DNA of 64,000 nt. Source: Mariniphaga sp964398855. GTDB taxonomy: Bacteria; Bacteroidota; Bacteroidia; Bacteroidales; Prolixibacteraceae. The stretch's first letter is position 1, and each line of letters begins with the position of its first letter. Positions 26,951 through 35,645 of the stretch are shown one piece after another. The notes under the pieces were generated by a model. It ran no database searches and was not told the DNA's origin. It saw nothing but the letters and a program-made list of their open reading frames with translations. Location of the stretch: contig CAYNOQ010000002.1 of assembly GCA_964398855.1 (NCBI GenBank), positions 13,689-77,688 of the forward strand, written 5' to 3'. The position numbers and the translations under genes were made by a program.

Positions 26951-27786
26951 GTGAAACAGTATATCTGAATGGCGATTATCTGCCCCGAAGCAAAGCGGTC
27001 ATTTCGCCTGATGACCGCGGGTTTATTTTTGGAGACGGCGTATATGAAGTTGTTAAATACTATGCCGGAAAACCGTTTCGCCTTGAAGAGCATTGGAGAA
27101 GATTAGAAAGAAGCCTGAATGAAACAGGTATCGGTTTTGATGATGTGGAAGCGCTAAATCCGGTTTTTGAAAGATTGCTTTCAGAGAATAATCTCACCGG
27201 AAGCGATGCTGGGATTTATGTGCAGATTACCCGTGGTGTCAGCCGGCGACAGCACGCTTTCCCGAAAGGAATCAAGTCATCGGTTTATGCATTTGCTTTT
27301 CCGGCGTCATCTTCTACGGAAAATCTTGAAAACGGAGTAAAGGTCATTACCCAAGAAGATATCCGATGGCTGCGCTGCGACATAAAATCGGTGGCTCTGC
27401 TTCCCAACACCATGCTTTATAGCCGGGCGGTTGAAAATGGGGCAGGGGAGTGCATTCTGATTCGCAACGGAAAAGTAACCGAAGCGACTCATTCCAGCGT
27501 GTTTGGGGTTAAAAACGGGAAAGTTTTCACCCATCCGGAATCCAATTTAATTTTACCGGGAATCACCCGCGATGTGGTTCTGGAAATTTGCAGGGCAAAT
27601 GAAATTCCTGTCGAAGAACAGGCGATTTCGCAAACTTCACTTTTTGAATTAGATGAATTGTTGATTACCGGAACAATCAGCGAAATTACGCCGGTAGTTC
27701 AGATTGATGACGTTCCCGTGAGGAACGGAATTCCGGGTGAAATCACCCGGTTTATTCAGCGGAAATTTTTTGAAATGGTCAGATAG
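26947..27786 (+). CDS. dat: Class IV aminotransferase, D-amino acid (D-alanine) aminotransferase type
   Basis: 279 residues. It follows the Bacillus D-amino acid aminotransferase sequence closely: VYLNGDYLPRSKAVISPDDRG, FGDGVYEVVKYYAGKPF, VQITRGVSRRQHAFP, WLRCDIKSVALLPNT with the PLP Lys in CDIKS, LPGITRDVVLEICR and ITGTISEITPVVQID. It interconverts D-amino acids and 2-oxoacids, supplying D-Glu or D-Ala for peptidoglycan or salvaging D-amino acids. Its start overlaps nfo by four bases. Confidence 0.9.
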   Translation: MSETVYLNGDYLPRSKAVISPDDRGFIFGDGVYEVVKYYAGKPFRLEEHWRRLERSLNETGIGFDDVEALNPVFERLLSENNLTGSDAGIYVQITRGVSRRQHAFPKGIKSSVYAFAFPASSSTENLENGVKVITQEDIRWLRCDIKSVALLPNTMLYSRAVENGAGECILIRNGKVTEATHSSVFGVKNGKVFTHPESNLILPGITRDVVLEICRANEIPVEEQAISQTSLFELDELLITGTISEITPVVQIDDVPVRNGIPGEITRFIQRKFFEMVR

Positions 27787-27824
27787 GGCGGGCTTTTAAA
27801 ATAAAACATTTGATAGATAGTTTT

Positions 27825-28493
27825 TTAAGCCCAGAAAATCTCCTTAACTGATGGCTCGTCTTTTAATTGGTTAATAATGGTGTCTAATTTTGCTGTGCTG
27901 GTTTTGTCCAATTTTATTTGAAAAATAAATTCGTCTTCTTCTTTCTCAAAAGTGAAAGTTTGAATTTTCATTCCTTCAATTTTGACAAGCTTTTTCAATA
28001 ATAGGTCATTATTTAAACCGGAATCGCTTATAATCTGTAGCGTTTTGTATTTGGCGTTTTTGAAAAAAGTCCGCTCCAACGGATGGAGCGCCCATAAAAT
28101 AAACAAGGCAATTACAGTGGTTGCTGCAGCAGCAAAATACAATCCGCCACCGGTGGCAAGCCCGATTGCAGCCACTGTCCACAATCCGGCTGCGGTGGTT
28201 AGTCCGCGAATAATTCCCCGTTTCAGAAAAAGAATTACCCCGGCTCCAATAAACCCGATTCCGCTAATCACCTGTGCCGCAATTCTTGACGGGTCGAGTG
28301 AAACATGTTCTGCGCCCAGAATATCAGAGAAACCGAATGCAGAAACAATCATAACCAGACTGGAGCCCACGCAAACCATCATGTGCGTTCTCAATCCCGC
28401 AGCCCAGTTTCTTCTCTCTCTTTCCAATCCGATCAGCGCTCCAAAAAAGGAAGCCAAAAGCAAACGCGTTAAAATAATATCCCATCCAAGCAT
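27825..28493 (-). CDS. MgtC/SapB family inner-membrane protein
   Basis: 222 residues. The N-terminal half has four to five membrane helices with the family signature LLLASFFGALIGLERE, GLRTHMMVCVGSSLVMIVS, ISGIGFIGAGVILFLKRG and GLTTAAGLWTVAAIGLA. The C-terminal cytoplasmic domain, about residues 145-222, is ACT-like. MgtC proteins affect membrane potential and the F1Fo ATPase and help growth at low magnesium. The gene is convergent with the aminotransferase, separated by 38 bases. Confidence 0.92.
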   Translation of the reverse strand: MLGWDIILTRLLLASFFGALIGLERERRNWAAGLRTHMMVCVGSSLVMIVSAFGFSDILGAEHVSLDPSRIAAQVISGIGFIGAGVILFLKRGIIRGLTTAAGLWTVAAIGLATGGGLYFAAAATTVIALFILWALHPLERTFFKNAKYKTLQIISDSGLNNDLLLKKLVKIEGMKIQTFTFEKEEDEFIFQIKLDKTSTAKLDTIINQLKDEPSVKEIFWA

Positions 28494-28685
28494 CTGTCTG
28501 TCTGTTATTTAATTGTTTTAGATTTCTAAATTGTTTTATCTATTTGTCAATTGATTCATAAGTCATTATGTATTAGTTTATTGTGTTTGTTGTGCAAACA
28601 GTTAACGCATGTAAAATTAGCTTTTTTCTTCAGAAAATGAAAAACTATTCTTATCGACAAGTTTTTCCGGAGTCTTTTGTAAACG

Positions 28686-28814
28686 CTAAATATAATCAGG
28701 TTTATGAGTTAATGAATTTACAAATTCTCGTTTACCCCCGATGAGTTTCAAAAAGATAACCACAGTTAATAAAACTGCTATACAGAGGAAAAATAGTTCG
28801 TTTTGTGTTATCAT
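28686..28814 (-). CDS. Probable 42-residue single-pass membrane protein
   Basis: A minus-strand frame from the ATG at 28814 to the TAG at 28686-28688 encodes 42 residues. A polar N-terminus (MITQNE) is followed by about 20 uninterrupted hydrophobic residues (LFFLCIAVLLTVVIFLKLIG) and a charged tail (GKREFVNSLTHKPDYI): one transmembrane helix with the positive residues after it. The run is too ordered to be chance in an A/T-rich spacer, but no family is recognised. It lies between the divergent MgtC and DHA2 exporter genes and may share the promoter region of the latter. Confidence 0.5.
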   Translation of the reverse strand: MITQNELFFLCIAVLLTVVIFLKLIGGKREFVNSLTHKPDYI

Positions 28815-28844
28815 TTTTAAAAGTTTGGTAATGGCAGTTTATCA

Positions 28845-28879
28845 TTGACAACCAATACCGATACTATAAATTACTTTTG
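28845..28879 (+). promoter_or_regulatory. Candidate promoter for the EmrB-like exporter
   Basis: TACTTTTG at 28872-28879 matches TAnnTTTG, with TTG at 28845-28847 at 24-base spacing. If used, transcription would begin almost at the ATG at 28884, giving a near-leaderless message. Confidence 0.35.
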
Positions 28880-28883
28880 CGGA

Positions 28884-30374
28884 ATGCAGGAGAAAGTTGA
28901 ACAAAAAAGGGGTTGGGTATTGGCAGCGCTCATGCTGACCATGATGCTTGCAGCAATGGATTCTACCATTGTTTCAACAGCTATTCCGCACATCGTTTCC
29001 GATTTGGGTGGTTTCACAAAATTTTCATGGGTCTTTTCTATCTATTTGCTTGCGCAGACAGTGACCATTCCTTTATACGGAAAATTTGCCGATATCTACG
29101 GACGAAAACGTATTTTGATTTTTGGAATTGTTGTTTTTCTCATTGGTTCAGCCACTTCCGCTGCGGCGTGGAACATCGGAACGCTGATTGCCTTCCGGGG
29201 TTTGCAGGGACTTGGCGCCGGCTCAATCATGGCAACGGTAAACACCATTGCAGGGGATATTTACTCCATTGAAGAGCGCGCCAAAGTTCAGGGACTGCTC
29301 TCCAGTATCTGGGGTGTAAGTGCAATCATCGGTCCCGCATTAGGCGGTGCTTTGGCTGAATATGTAAACTGGCGCTGGATTTTTCTGATAAATCTTCCTG
29401 TCGGTGTGATTTCCATCTTTTTTCTGCTGGCTTTTTTTAAAGAGAAAATTGTGCCTGCATCGCTGAAAATCGACTATAAAGGTGCAATTCTGATTCTGCT
29501 CACCTTGAGCCTGTTTTTCGTCTTTTTGCTTGAAGGCGGGCAGACCTGGGCGTGGCTCTCTTTGCCAAGTTTTGTCCTGTTTTTTGCAGTTTTGCTTTTG
29601 GGCTACCTCTCCTTTGCGGCAGAAGGTAGTTCGCCTCATGCCATTTTGCCCGGCTGGCTTTGGCGAAACAAAACCATGGCATTTACCAATCTGGCTATCA
29701 TGGGAATGGGCATTGTGATGATGGGACCTGAAACCTATCTGCCTACTTTCACGCAGGCTTCGTTAGGAGTCGGAGCCATTGCTTCAGGGCTTATTCTGAC
29801 CAGCATGAGTTTTGGATGGCCCGTTGCATCGGCACTTTCCGGGAAATTATATATGCGCATAGGTTTTCGCAATACCTCTCTCATCGGCACTGCATTTGTA
29901 TTTTTTGCCTGCGTTGGTTTTTTGTTTATTCCACATCCGCAACCCATTTATCTGCTGGTGGCGGATCAGGTTTTACTTGGCGCAGGATTCGGCTTTCTGT
30001 TCACCTCCTCGCTTGTGGGGCTTCAGTCAATGGTTGAGTGGGATCGCAGGGGAGTGGTAACTGGTGCAAACATTTTTTCCAGAAATCTGGGGCAGAGTTT
30101 AGGTGCTTCCGTTGTGGGCGCTATTTTTAATAATTCGCTGCTGAGACAGCTCAAAAACAGTCCTTCAGACTTTTCATTCTCAACAGACAATATTCTGAAA
30201 ACGCTTCACACTTCGGAACTTTCCGGAACCATGAAAACTTTTTTGTCGGACGCCATAAGCAACTCCATGCGCCACATCTATTGGGGACTTATCCTTTTTA
30301 CAGCTGTCATTTTTATTTTTCTCTATCTGGTGCCGTATAAACATCCTAAGGAGTTTTCTTTGACAGATGTATAA
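28884..30374 (+). CDS. MFS transporter, DHA2 family with 14 helices (EmrB/QacA-like)
   Basis: 496 residues from the ATG at 28884; an in-frame TTG at 28845 would add a polar leader and overlap the promoter motif. Motifs: MDSTIVSTAIPHIVSDLGG (D1), GKFADIYGRKRIL (motif A), FRGLQGLGAGSIMATVNTI (motif B), and SAIIGPALGGALAEYVNWRWIFLINLPVG (motif C). Fourteen membrane segments fit the length. It exports drugs or other amphiphilic compounds at the expense of the proton gradient; no adjacent EmrA or TolC homologue is seen. Confidence 0.93.
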   Translation: MQEKVEQKRGWVLAALMLTMMLAAMDSTIVSTAIPHIVSDLGGFTKFSWVFSIYLLAQTVTIPLYGKFADIYGRKRILIFGIVVFLIGSATSAAAWNIGTLIAFRGLQGLGAGSIMATVNTIAGDIYSIEERAKVQGLLSSIWGVSAIIGPALGGALAEYVNWRWIFLINLPVGVISIFFLLAFFKEKIVPASLKIDYKGAILILLTLSLFFVFLLEGGQTWAWLSLPSFVLFFAVLLLGYLSFAAEGSSPHAILPGWLWRNKTMAFTNLAIMGMGIVMMGPETYLPTFTQASLGVGAIASGLILTSMSFGWPVASALSGKLYMRIGFRNTSLIGTAFVFFACVGFLFIPHPQPIYLLVADQVLLGAGFGFLFTSSLVGLQSMVEWDRRGVVTGANIFSRNLGQSLGASVVGAIFNNSLLRQLKNSPSDFSFSTDNILKTLHTSELSGTMKTFLSDAISNSMRHIYWGLILFTAVIFIFLYLVPYKHPKEFSLTDV

Positions 30375-30379
30375 AAAGC

Positions 30380-30561
30380 TGAGTTTTTGCGTATTAAAAT
30401 TTGATTGCGAAGTTTTTGGACTGAAGCTTTTGAAAGAATGCCACAAAGTCACAAAACCACTACAATTTCACGAAGAAATGAGTGTTTGAACTTGTTTTCT
30501 AACGCTGCCAGGTCTGGCGACGCTGGCAGGTCGATTGATACTCATTCTTTTTTAATGCTTC
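30380..30561. other. Convergent spacer with dispersed-repeat-like sequence
   Basis: No coding frame seen. At 30439-30480 lies a CCACAAAGTCACAAAACC-type tract similar in style to the ACCA-rich tract at 8821-8860. At 30502-30530 are two CTGCCAGGTC/CTGGCAGGTC blocks that can pair with each other. These resemble dispersed intergenic repeats more than a terminator. Confidence 0.4.
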
Positions 30562-31512
30562 TCAAAGTTTAAATTTCAGATTTACCCCAAGGAAATTATT
30601 TTCCGGGTTAATCAGAAATGAGCCTAACATCAGGGTGAAATCGTACCATACATGTGCTGCAACTGCCGGACCGATTTTGTATCCTCTTTTCTGGACATCG
30701 CGCCCAAGGAAATAGCCCGCAATTGTTGCCTCGCCAACCTGCAGAAGCGCACCCAGATAATCCGGTTTTTCTGCCATCAACACATTTGAAAAGTGCATTC
30801 CGCCAAAAATTGCACTCGAAATCAGCAGCCCTTTTTTCTGTCCGTATTTGTAGTCCAACATTGGCATCATCCAGTTGCGAAAAATGTATTCTTCGCCAAC
30901 CCCGGCGCTCCAGCTCATGGCTAATGAGGTTGCGCCAAACAGTGCCAGCCCCTGATTTCTGTCAATATAACGGTTTATGAAAAACATCTGCTCCACATCA
31001 CCAAACCGCTTTGTTTCGTGGTGTTTTTCAATTCCTAAAAACACGGCTGCAATCAAAACCATTCCGCCGGTTATGGGAGTGAAAATATTTTCCGGTTTGA
31101 AAGGAGCCAGAAACAGCTCTTTTTCAGTCATTTCGTCATATTTGAAACCAGGATTGTGATATTTCAAAATTTCCAGACGATTTTTGAAAAGGGTCAGTTT
31201 TTCAGTCTGAAATGCCTGCAAACCCACAAAAAGCGGATAATTGTAGTAAGGTGATGAACTGTTGTTTTTCAGCGTTTTATCGTGTTTAAGGCCCAGATAA
31301 ATACCACCGATTTCAAGCGCTGAGAAGAGAGACCCTTCAACAATTTTACCCTGATGAAAATAAGATGCGCCCGGAACCCAAACCGTCCAGTAGGGAATTT
31401 CGCGGGGTTGCTGTTTCAGCGTATCGGCATTTTGACCATACGATTGAAAAGTCGTGATGATGAAAGCCAAAACAAGCAGCAAACTTCTGCCGGAATTATT
31501 GCAATGCTCCAT
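30562..31512 (-). CDS. CPBP family intramembrane glutamic endopeptidase
   Basis: 316 residues from the ATG at 31512, which places a signal segment (SLLLVLAFIITTFQSYG) at the N-terminus; an ATG at 31587 would add 25 charged residues. The CPBP (CAAX protease/Abi) motifs are present: GEEYIFRNWMMP (EExxxR), FGGMHFSN and HVWYDF. Family members are membrane-embedded proteases; some process prenylated peptides or bacteriocins, but here the target is unknown. The N-terminal 120 residues are unusual for the family and may be a periplasmic extension. Confidence 0.85.
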   Translation of the reverse strand: MEHCNNSGRSLLLVLAFIITTFQSYGQNADTLKQQPREIPYWTVWVPGASYFHQGKIVEGSLFSALEIGGIYLGLKHDKTLKNNSSSPYYNYPLFVGLQAFQTEKLTLFKNRLEILKYHNPGFKYDEMTEKELFLAPFKPENIFTPITGGMVLIAAVFLGIEKHHETKRFGDVEQMFFINRYIDRNQGLALFGATSLAMSWSAGVGEEYIFRNWMMPMLDYKYGQKKGLLISSAIFGGMHFSNVLMAEKPDYLGALLQVGEATIAGYFLGRDVQKRGYKIGPAVAAHVWYDFTLMLGSFLINPENNFLGVNLKFKL

Positions 31513-31611
31513 GGTATCCAAATTTGCCGGCAAAAATAGCCGCTTATCTTCACGAAAACAACTTGTCTCAATTTTTCCGCTAATCATCCGTTATATCTTG
31601 TCAAAATAGTA

Positions 31612-31625
31612 CAAATATAATTTTG
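31612..31625. promoter_or_regulatory. Overlapping divergent -7 elements
   Basis: CAAATATA (31612-31619) reads TATATTTG on the minus strand, and TAATTTTG (31618-31625) reads on the plus strand; both match TAnnTTTG. They could serve the CPBP gene and the phosphoesterase gene in opposite directions. Confidence 0.35.
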
Positions 31626-31772
31626 TGGTTTCTTTAATTTTGTTTCTGATAAACAAATTGCGCTCATATCCTGAGAAACAGAATATAATATATTGATATA
31701 CAGTTTTTTGTTTAGTTGAGTCTGATTTAAGCCCCGGGATGAGCGTAAAATGTGTAATGAAAATTAAATATT

Positions 31773-32729
31773 ATGAAGAAGTTTTTCTATTCAATGTTTT
31801 TTCTGCTTTTGGGTCTGACGCTTTCTGCTCAAAAATATTCTACTGTGAAGATTGGAATGTGCACCGATACTCACCTGCCCACAATGCACGATGCCGAGTA
31901 CCGGCTCACCACTTTTCTTGAAGCCATGAAAAAGGAGAAGCCCGATTTCATTATTGAATTGGGCGATTTTGCAACACCTGCACCAAAATATGCCAAATAT
32001 TTCGAAATGTGGAATGCCTATCCCGGCGACAAATATCACCTGATCGGAAACCATGAAATGGATGGTGGCACATCCCGCGAAAAGGCGATAGAATACCGGG
32101 GGATGGAATCCGGTTACTACTCTTTCGACAAAAATGGGTTTCACTTTATCGTTTTGGATGGCAATGACAAAAAGAATCCCGATGAGAAAGGTTACAAGCA
32201 ATATATCGGACCGGAACAGTTTGAGTGGCTGAAAGCTGAACTTGCCGCAACAACCTCACTGACTGTTATTTTTTCCCATCAGGGAATTTCTTATTACCGT
32301 AGCGCCGATGAAGATATGGGAGTGGAAAATTACCGCGAAGTCCGGCAGCTGCTGGTGGAGCACAACCGACAAAATCCCGAAGCGCGGGTGATTGCCTGTT
32401 TCAACGGGCACAGCCACTGGGACGTTGCCGAAAAAGTTGACGGAATCTGGTATGTAACCATAACTTCCATGTCGTATCACTGGCTTGGTGAAGATTACGG
32501 GCATATTCGCTACAGTCCCGAAATTGACAAAGAATACAAGTGGATAAAATATACCGCTCCGTTTAAAGAACCGCTTTTCACCACAGTGAAAATTTCTCCG
32601 AAAGGAACTATCAAAATTGCCGGAAAAAAATCGGAGTGGGTAGGACCAACTCCATGGGAAGTGGGCTACCCCGTTTCGCTGAAAAAGTATATGCGTCCCG
32701 CTATTTCCAAACGGAAACTGAAATTTTAG
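31773..32729 (+). CDS. Exported calcineurin-like metallophosphoesterase
   Basis: 318 residues with a clear signal peptide (MKKFFYSMFFLLLGLTLSAQ). Metal-site motifs of the calcineurin-like superfamily are present: MCTDTHLP (DxH), ELGDFATP (GDxx), LIGNHEMDGG (GNHE), IFSHQG and FNGHSHWD (GHxH). It should act in the periplasm on a phosphomonoester or phosphodiester; substrate unknown. It is monocistronic, with divergent and convergent neighbours. Confidence 0.92.
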   Translation: MKKFFYSMFFLLLGLTLSAQKYSTVKIGMCTDTHLPTMHDAEYRLTTFLEAMKKEKPDFIIELGDFATPAPKYAKYFEMWNAYPGDKYHLIGNHEMDGGTSREKAIEYRGMESGYYSFDKNGFHFIVLDGNDKKNPDEKGYKQYIGPEQFEWLKAELAATTSLTVIFSHQGISYYRSADEDMGVENYREVRQLLVEHNRQNPEARVIACFNGHSHWDVAEKVDGIWYVTITSMSYHWLGEDYGHIRYSPEIDKEYKWIKYTAPFKEPLFTTVKISPKGTIKIAGKKSEWVGPTPWEVGYPVSLKKYMRPAISKRKLKF

Positions 32730-32876
32730 ATTTTTTCAGAGGAATATCTTTGTGCTGGAGATCGCTCTGTACCAGATTTATATTCCTTCAGAATTTTTAA
32801 ATAGCAACTTTGGGTAACCCGGTAATATCAGGCGAAATTGTTATTTGCCACACTATTTCATCCCGAAATAATTCTC

Positions 32877-33269
32877 TTATAGAAGTGCATCTATTGAGAA
32901 CTGACCGGCGCCCATCAGCAAAATGGCGATGTTTGCAGCTAACAGCAGCGCATCAACTTCCCAGCCGCCGGGATCGCCAAATTTCTTTTTCATCTGTGAA
33001 ATTTTGGCATTGATTGCCCCCAGCATAATGATTATAAATCCGATAGCGGCAAATTGCGTCAGGAAGCCGAGTATAATGGCTACGCCACCCAATGGTTCCA
33101 CAACAGAAAGCAGCTTGAAAATATTCAGCATTCCAGCCGGCATCTCTTTGGAAGGCTGCATCTTCCACATAGATCTTTTTTGTAGTCCGTGAAAAAGGAA
33201 ACTTGCCCCGATGGCTATTCTCAAAACCAATAGAGCCACATCTGTCCATTCATTTGAAAAATTAATCAT
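32877..33269 (-). CDS. DoxX family membrane protein
   Basis: 130 residues, four membrane helices. DoxX pattern: VALLVLRIAIGASFLFHGLQK, SVVEPLGGVAIILGFLTQF, AAIGFIIIMLGAI and LLLAANIAILLMGAGQFSIDALL. Members are linked to quinone/thiol or sulfane redox systems. It is the last gene of a four-gene minus-strand set (SnoaL-like, LLM oxidoreductase, FMN reductase, DoxX), 21 bases after the reductase stop, and is probably co-regulated with them by the HxlR protein at 35646. Confidence 0.9.
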   Translation of the reverse strand: MINFSNEWTDVALLVLRIAIGASFLFHGLQKRSMWKMQPSKEMPAGMLNIFKLLSVVEPLGGVAIILGFLTQFAAIGFIIIMLGAINAKISQMKKKFGDPGGWEVDALLLAANIAILLMGAGQFSIDALL

Positions 33270-33290
33270 GTTTTAAAATTTTAATGGTTA

Positions 33291-33857
33291 TTAAAAATCA
33301 TATTTTGCATCATTTTCTGCCTGTAATTCCTGATAAATTCTTGCCGTATCTATGGTCTCTTCCACTAATCTGTTCAGCCTGAAAATGATGTCGTCATTTG
33401 CAATTTTATCTGCTACAAAATCGGTATCTAACATAAACACGTATGTCTGCACAATTTGGGCTTTCATAAAAGCCAGAATGGGTTTCAGCTGTTGTTCTAT
33501 GGTCAGGTAATGTTTTTCTGAACCGGCAACAGCTACAATTCCAACAACTTTATCCCGAAATGCCTGCACCGGCAGCAGGTCAAAAACATTTTTCAGACTT
33601 CCCGGAATAGATGCCTGAAAAATCGGTGTAATCAAAAAAATGGTGTCCGCTTCCATCAACTGCCGGACAACTGTGCCGGTATCTCCCGAATAATCCAGAA
33701 AATTTCTTCCATCACTAAACTCCATTTTGTAATCTGCCAGATCGAGCAGGTCAATTTCATGTTCAGGGTGTTTTTCTTTTAGATCTGAAAGAAGATGGTC
33801 GGCAGCAATTTTTGTTTTCTGCCCAAATGTTGAACCTATTAAAAGTGTTATTTTCAT
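33291..33857 (-). CDS. NADPH-dependent FMN reductase family protein
   Basis: 188 residues with a flavodoxin-like fold: ITLLIGSTFGQKTKIAADHLL (phosphate loop), DTIFLITPIFQASIPGSLKNVFDLLP, and VVGIVAVAGSEKHYLTIEQQL. It supplies reduced flavin. Its ATG lies 6 bases after the stop of the LLM flavin-dependent oxidoreductase gene, so the two probably form a two-component monooxygenase or reductase, similar in layout to SsuD/SsuE systems. Confidence 0.9.
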   Translation of the reverse strand: MKITLLIGSTFGQKTKIAADHLLSDLKEKHPEHEIDLLDLADYKMEFSDGRNFLDYSGDTGTVVRQLMEADTIFLITPIFQASIPGSLKNVFDLLPVQAFRDKVVGIVAVAGSEKHYLTIEQQLKPILAFMKAQIVQTYVFMLDTDFVADKIANDDIIFRLNRLVEETIDTARIYQELQAENDAKYDF

Positions 33858-33863
33858 TGTTTT

Positions 33864-34967
33864 TTATTTTGACTTTGTATGTTTTTTAACTTCCGGCGCT
33901 ATTTTCTCGCCAATGATATCAATGTTTCGTTTCAAAATGTCGAATGGCACTCCCCCAAAATCGATTTGCCCTATGTAGCGCTGGTTTCCAAACAGTTCAT
34001 GCTGATACAGAATTTTATCGATAATCTCTTCGGGACTGCCGATATTCAGCACATCTCGTTTGTCGGCACCCTGCGCAAACTGCCATTTTGCAAAACCTCT
34101 TCCGTTGGAGCGCTGCATCCCTTCGTTGATAAAAGGATAAGCCTCTTTTTGAGCCTGTTTCATTGAGTGTGAAGGAAACAGCAATCCGGCTAAACCCAAA
34201 GGCAAAGCCTTGGGGTCGAAACCAGCCTTTTCGGCTGATTCCCGGTAAACATCTGCCGAATGTTTAAAGTGAACTGCCGGTCCGCCTAACATGGCAAGCA
34301 TCATAGGCACTCCGGTATAACCGGCTTTCAAAGCGCTTGCTGCCGGTCCGCCCACTGCCCGCCAGATGGGCATACTCCCATTTTTCGGGCGCGGCAGAAT
34401 TTTTGCCTCCCGCAAGGGAGCTCTGTAATTTCCTTCCCAATCCACAATTTCATTCTCATTGATCAAGCGCAGCAGGTCAAATTTTTCTTCAAACAGCGCA
34501 TCATAGTTCCACAAATCGTAGCCTAAAAGCTCAAAATTTCCAACCCGTGATGCCCGCCCGGCAATAATTTCCGTTCGTCCGTTTGAAATTAAATCAATTG
34601 TGGCGAAATCTTCATAAACCCGTACCGGGTCCAGCGTACTGATAATCGTAGATGAACTTGAAATTTTTATCTTGTTGGTTGCCTGTGCAATAGCTGCCAA
34701 AACTACTGAGTGTGCCTGCGAGACGAAATACTCCTGATGACTTTCGCCAACACTGAAGAAATCGAGTCCGGCTTGTTCAGTCAACTGTGCCAGCTCTATG
34801 ATTTCCTGAATTCGCTGCAGGGCAGAAATACGCTTACCTGTTTCAGGATTAGGCATGTGGTCTCCCAAAGTGTAAATTCCAAACTCCAATCCCTTTGAGG
34901 GGTCTATCCCATATTTTTCCATTCCGCTTTTTAAATCCGGCGAATGGTTGTCATTTGTTATTTTCAT
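33864..34967 (-). CDS. LLM-class flavin-dependent oxidoreductase (luciferase-like)
   Basis: 367 residues, the TIM-barrel luciferase-like family. Motifs include AQLTEQAGLDFFSVGESHQE, KIKISSSSTIISTLDPVRVYEDFATIDLISNGR, EIIAGRASRVGNFELLGYD, ILPRPKNGSMPIWRAVGG and VPFDILKRNIDIIGEKIAP. It uses reduced FMN, provided by the adjacent reductase, to oxidise an organic compound. The substrate is unknown; control by an HxlR regulator hints at an aldehyde, quinone or other electrophile. It lies 15 bases after the SnoaL-like gene. Confidence 0.93.
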   Translation of the reverse strand: MKITNDNHSPDLKSGMEKYGIDPSKGLEFGIYTLGDHMPNPETGKRISALQRIQEIIELAQLTEQAGLDFFSVGESHQEYFVSQAHSVVLAAIAQATNKIKISSSSTIISTLDPVRVYEDFATIDLISNGRTEIIAGRASRVGNFELLGYDLWNYDALFEEKFDLLRLINENEIVDWEGNYRAPLREAKILPRPKNGSMPIWRAVGGPAASALKAGYTGVPMMLAMLGGPAVHFKHSADVYRESAEKAGFDPKALPLGLAGLLFPSHSMKQAQKEAYPFINEGMQRSNGRGFAKWQFAQGADKRDVLNIGSPEEIIDKILYQHELFGNQRYIGQIDFGGVPFDILKRNIDIIGEKIAPEVKKHTKSK

Positions 34968-34982
34968 TCAATATTTTTCGTT

Positions 34983-35501
34983 TTAATATTTTATAATTTT
35001 AGATTTTCGTTCCTTGTAACTGGCTGATTTCAAGTTTCCTTTCTCGTCCCGAATGTTTGTTTGTTCGCCAGTGATGTCCGTATTTTGAGCAGAAACCACC
35101 AGCCATTTTCCTCTCTTTTTTCGGGCAACAAACAGAAACAGGGTACGTCTTTCTCCGGCTTTTTCCAAATTTTTGGGAGTCTGACCCAAAATCTGAATTT
35201 GTGCGTGAACAACAGCAATATCTCCGGTCAGCATTTTTGTTTTCACTTTCAGAACATCCATTTTGGAGTGCTGAAAGATGATGCGTAATCCAAAATCATG
35301 CGCTTTCCAAATATCCGTTTTTGTTTCCCACCACTTTCCGGCAACATTGACAAAATCAGCATTTTCATAAAATAAATCTGCGATTCCGTCCGGGTCGTAA
35401 CGGTTCCATGCCTCCATAAAACGAAGGGGAATTTCTTCCGGATTCAAAACAGGCTGACTTTTATTATTGTTCTCAATTTTAATCTTTTCCCCTTTATTCA
35501 T
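34983..35501 (-). CDS. SnoaL/NTF2-like (SgcJ/EcaC-type) protein
   Basis: 172 residues. The central domain shows the NTF2-fold pattern of the SgcJ/EcaC family: FMEAWNRYDPDGIADLFYENADFVNVAGKWW, with KAHDFGLRIIFQHSK and GKWLVVSAQNTDITGEQ. Such proteins are small binders or hydrolases of hydrophobic ligands. It is the first gene of the flavin-oxidoreductase operon, divergent from the hxlR-type gene, and has a basic Lys-rich C-terminus (KERKSKIIKY). Confidence 0.85.
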   Translation of the reverse strand: MNKGEKIKIENNNKSQPVLNPEEIPLRFMEAWNRYDPDGIADLFYENADFVNVAGKWWETKTDIWKAHDFGLRIIFQHSKMDVLKVKTKMLTGDIAVVHAQIQILGQTPKNLEKAGERRTLFLFVARKKRGKWLVVSAQNTDITGEQTNIRDEKGNLKSASYKERKSKIIKY

Positions 35502-35571
35502 TTTTGCTTTGTGAACTTTTGTTGATGTATTATATCATTGAACTTTGTGCTTTAAAATTAATTTGATGAAA

Positions 35572-35613
35572 ATCTTTGCAAAGATAATTTAATTACTATA
35601 CATTTGTAACTAA
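35572..35613. promoter_or_regulatory. Palindromic divergent promoter/operator of the HxlR-controlled operon
   Basis: ATCTTTGCAAAGAT at 35572-35585 is a perfect 14-base palindrome that includes CAAAGATA (35579-35586), which reads TATCTTTG on the minus strand (exact -7 match). The plus strand reads AATCTTTG, one mismatch from the consensus. A second inverted repeat TTAATTAC...GTAACTAA (35589-35596 and 35606-35613, one mismatch) resembles the TTACT/AGTAA type half-sites of HxlR-family operators. It sits between the two divergent start codons. Confidence 0.55.
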
Positions 35614-35645
35614 TTTCAATAAAATAAGTAATTACAAAAAGAATA

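Noticed and set aside
27791..27833. GGGCTT...AAGCCC hairpin between the aminotransferase and mgtC genes as a terminator
   Set aside because: The stem is only six bases with a long A/T loop and runs into the mgtC stop codon; too weak to call.
32745..32752. Exact plus-strand TATCTTTG between convergent genes
   Set aside because: No gene in the plus direction follows and no structured RNA is evident; a single 8-base match with four fixed positions plus two is likely by chance.
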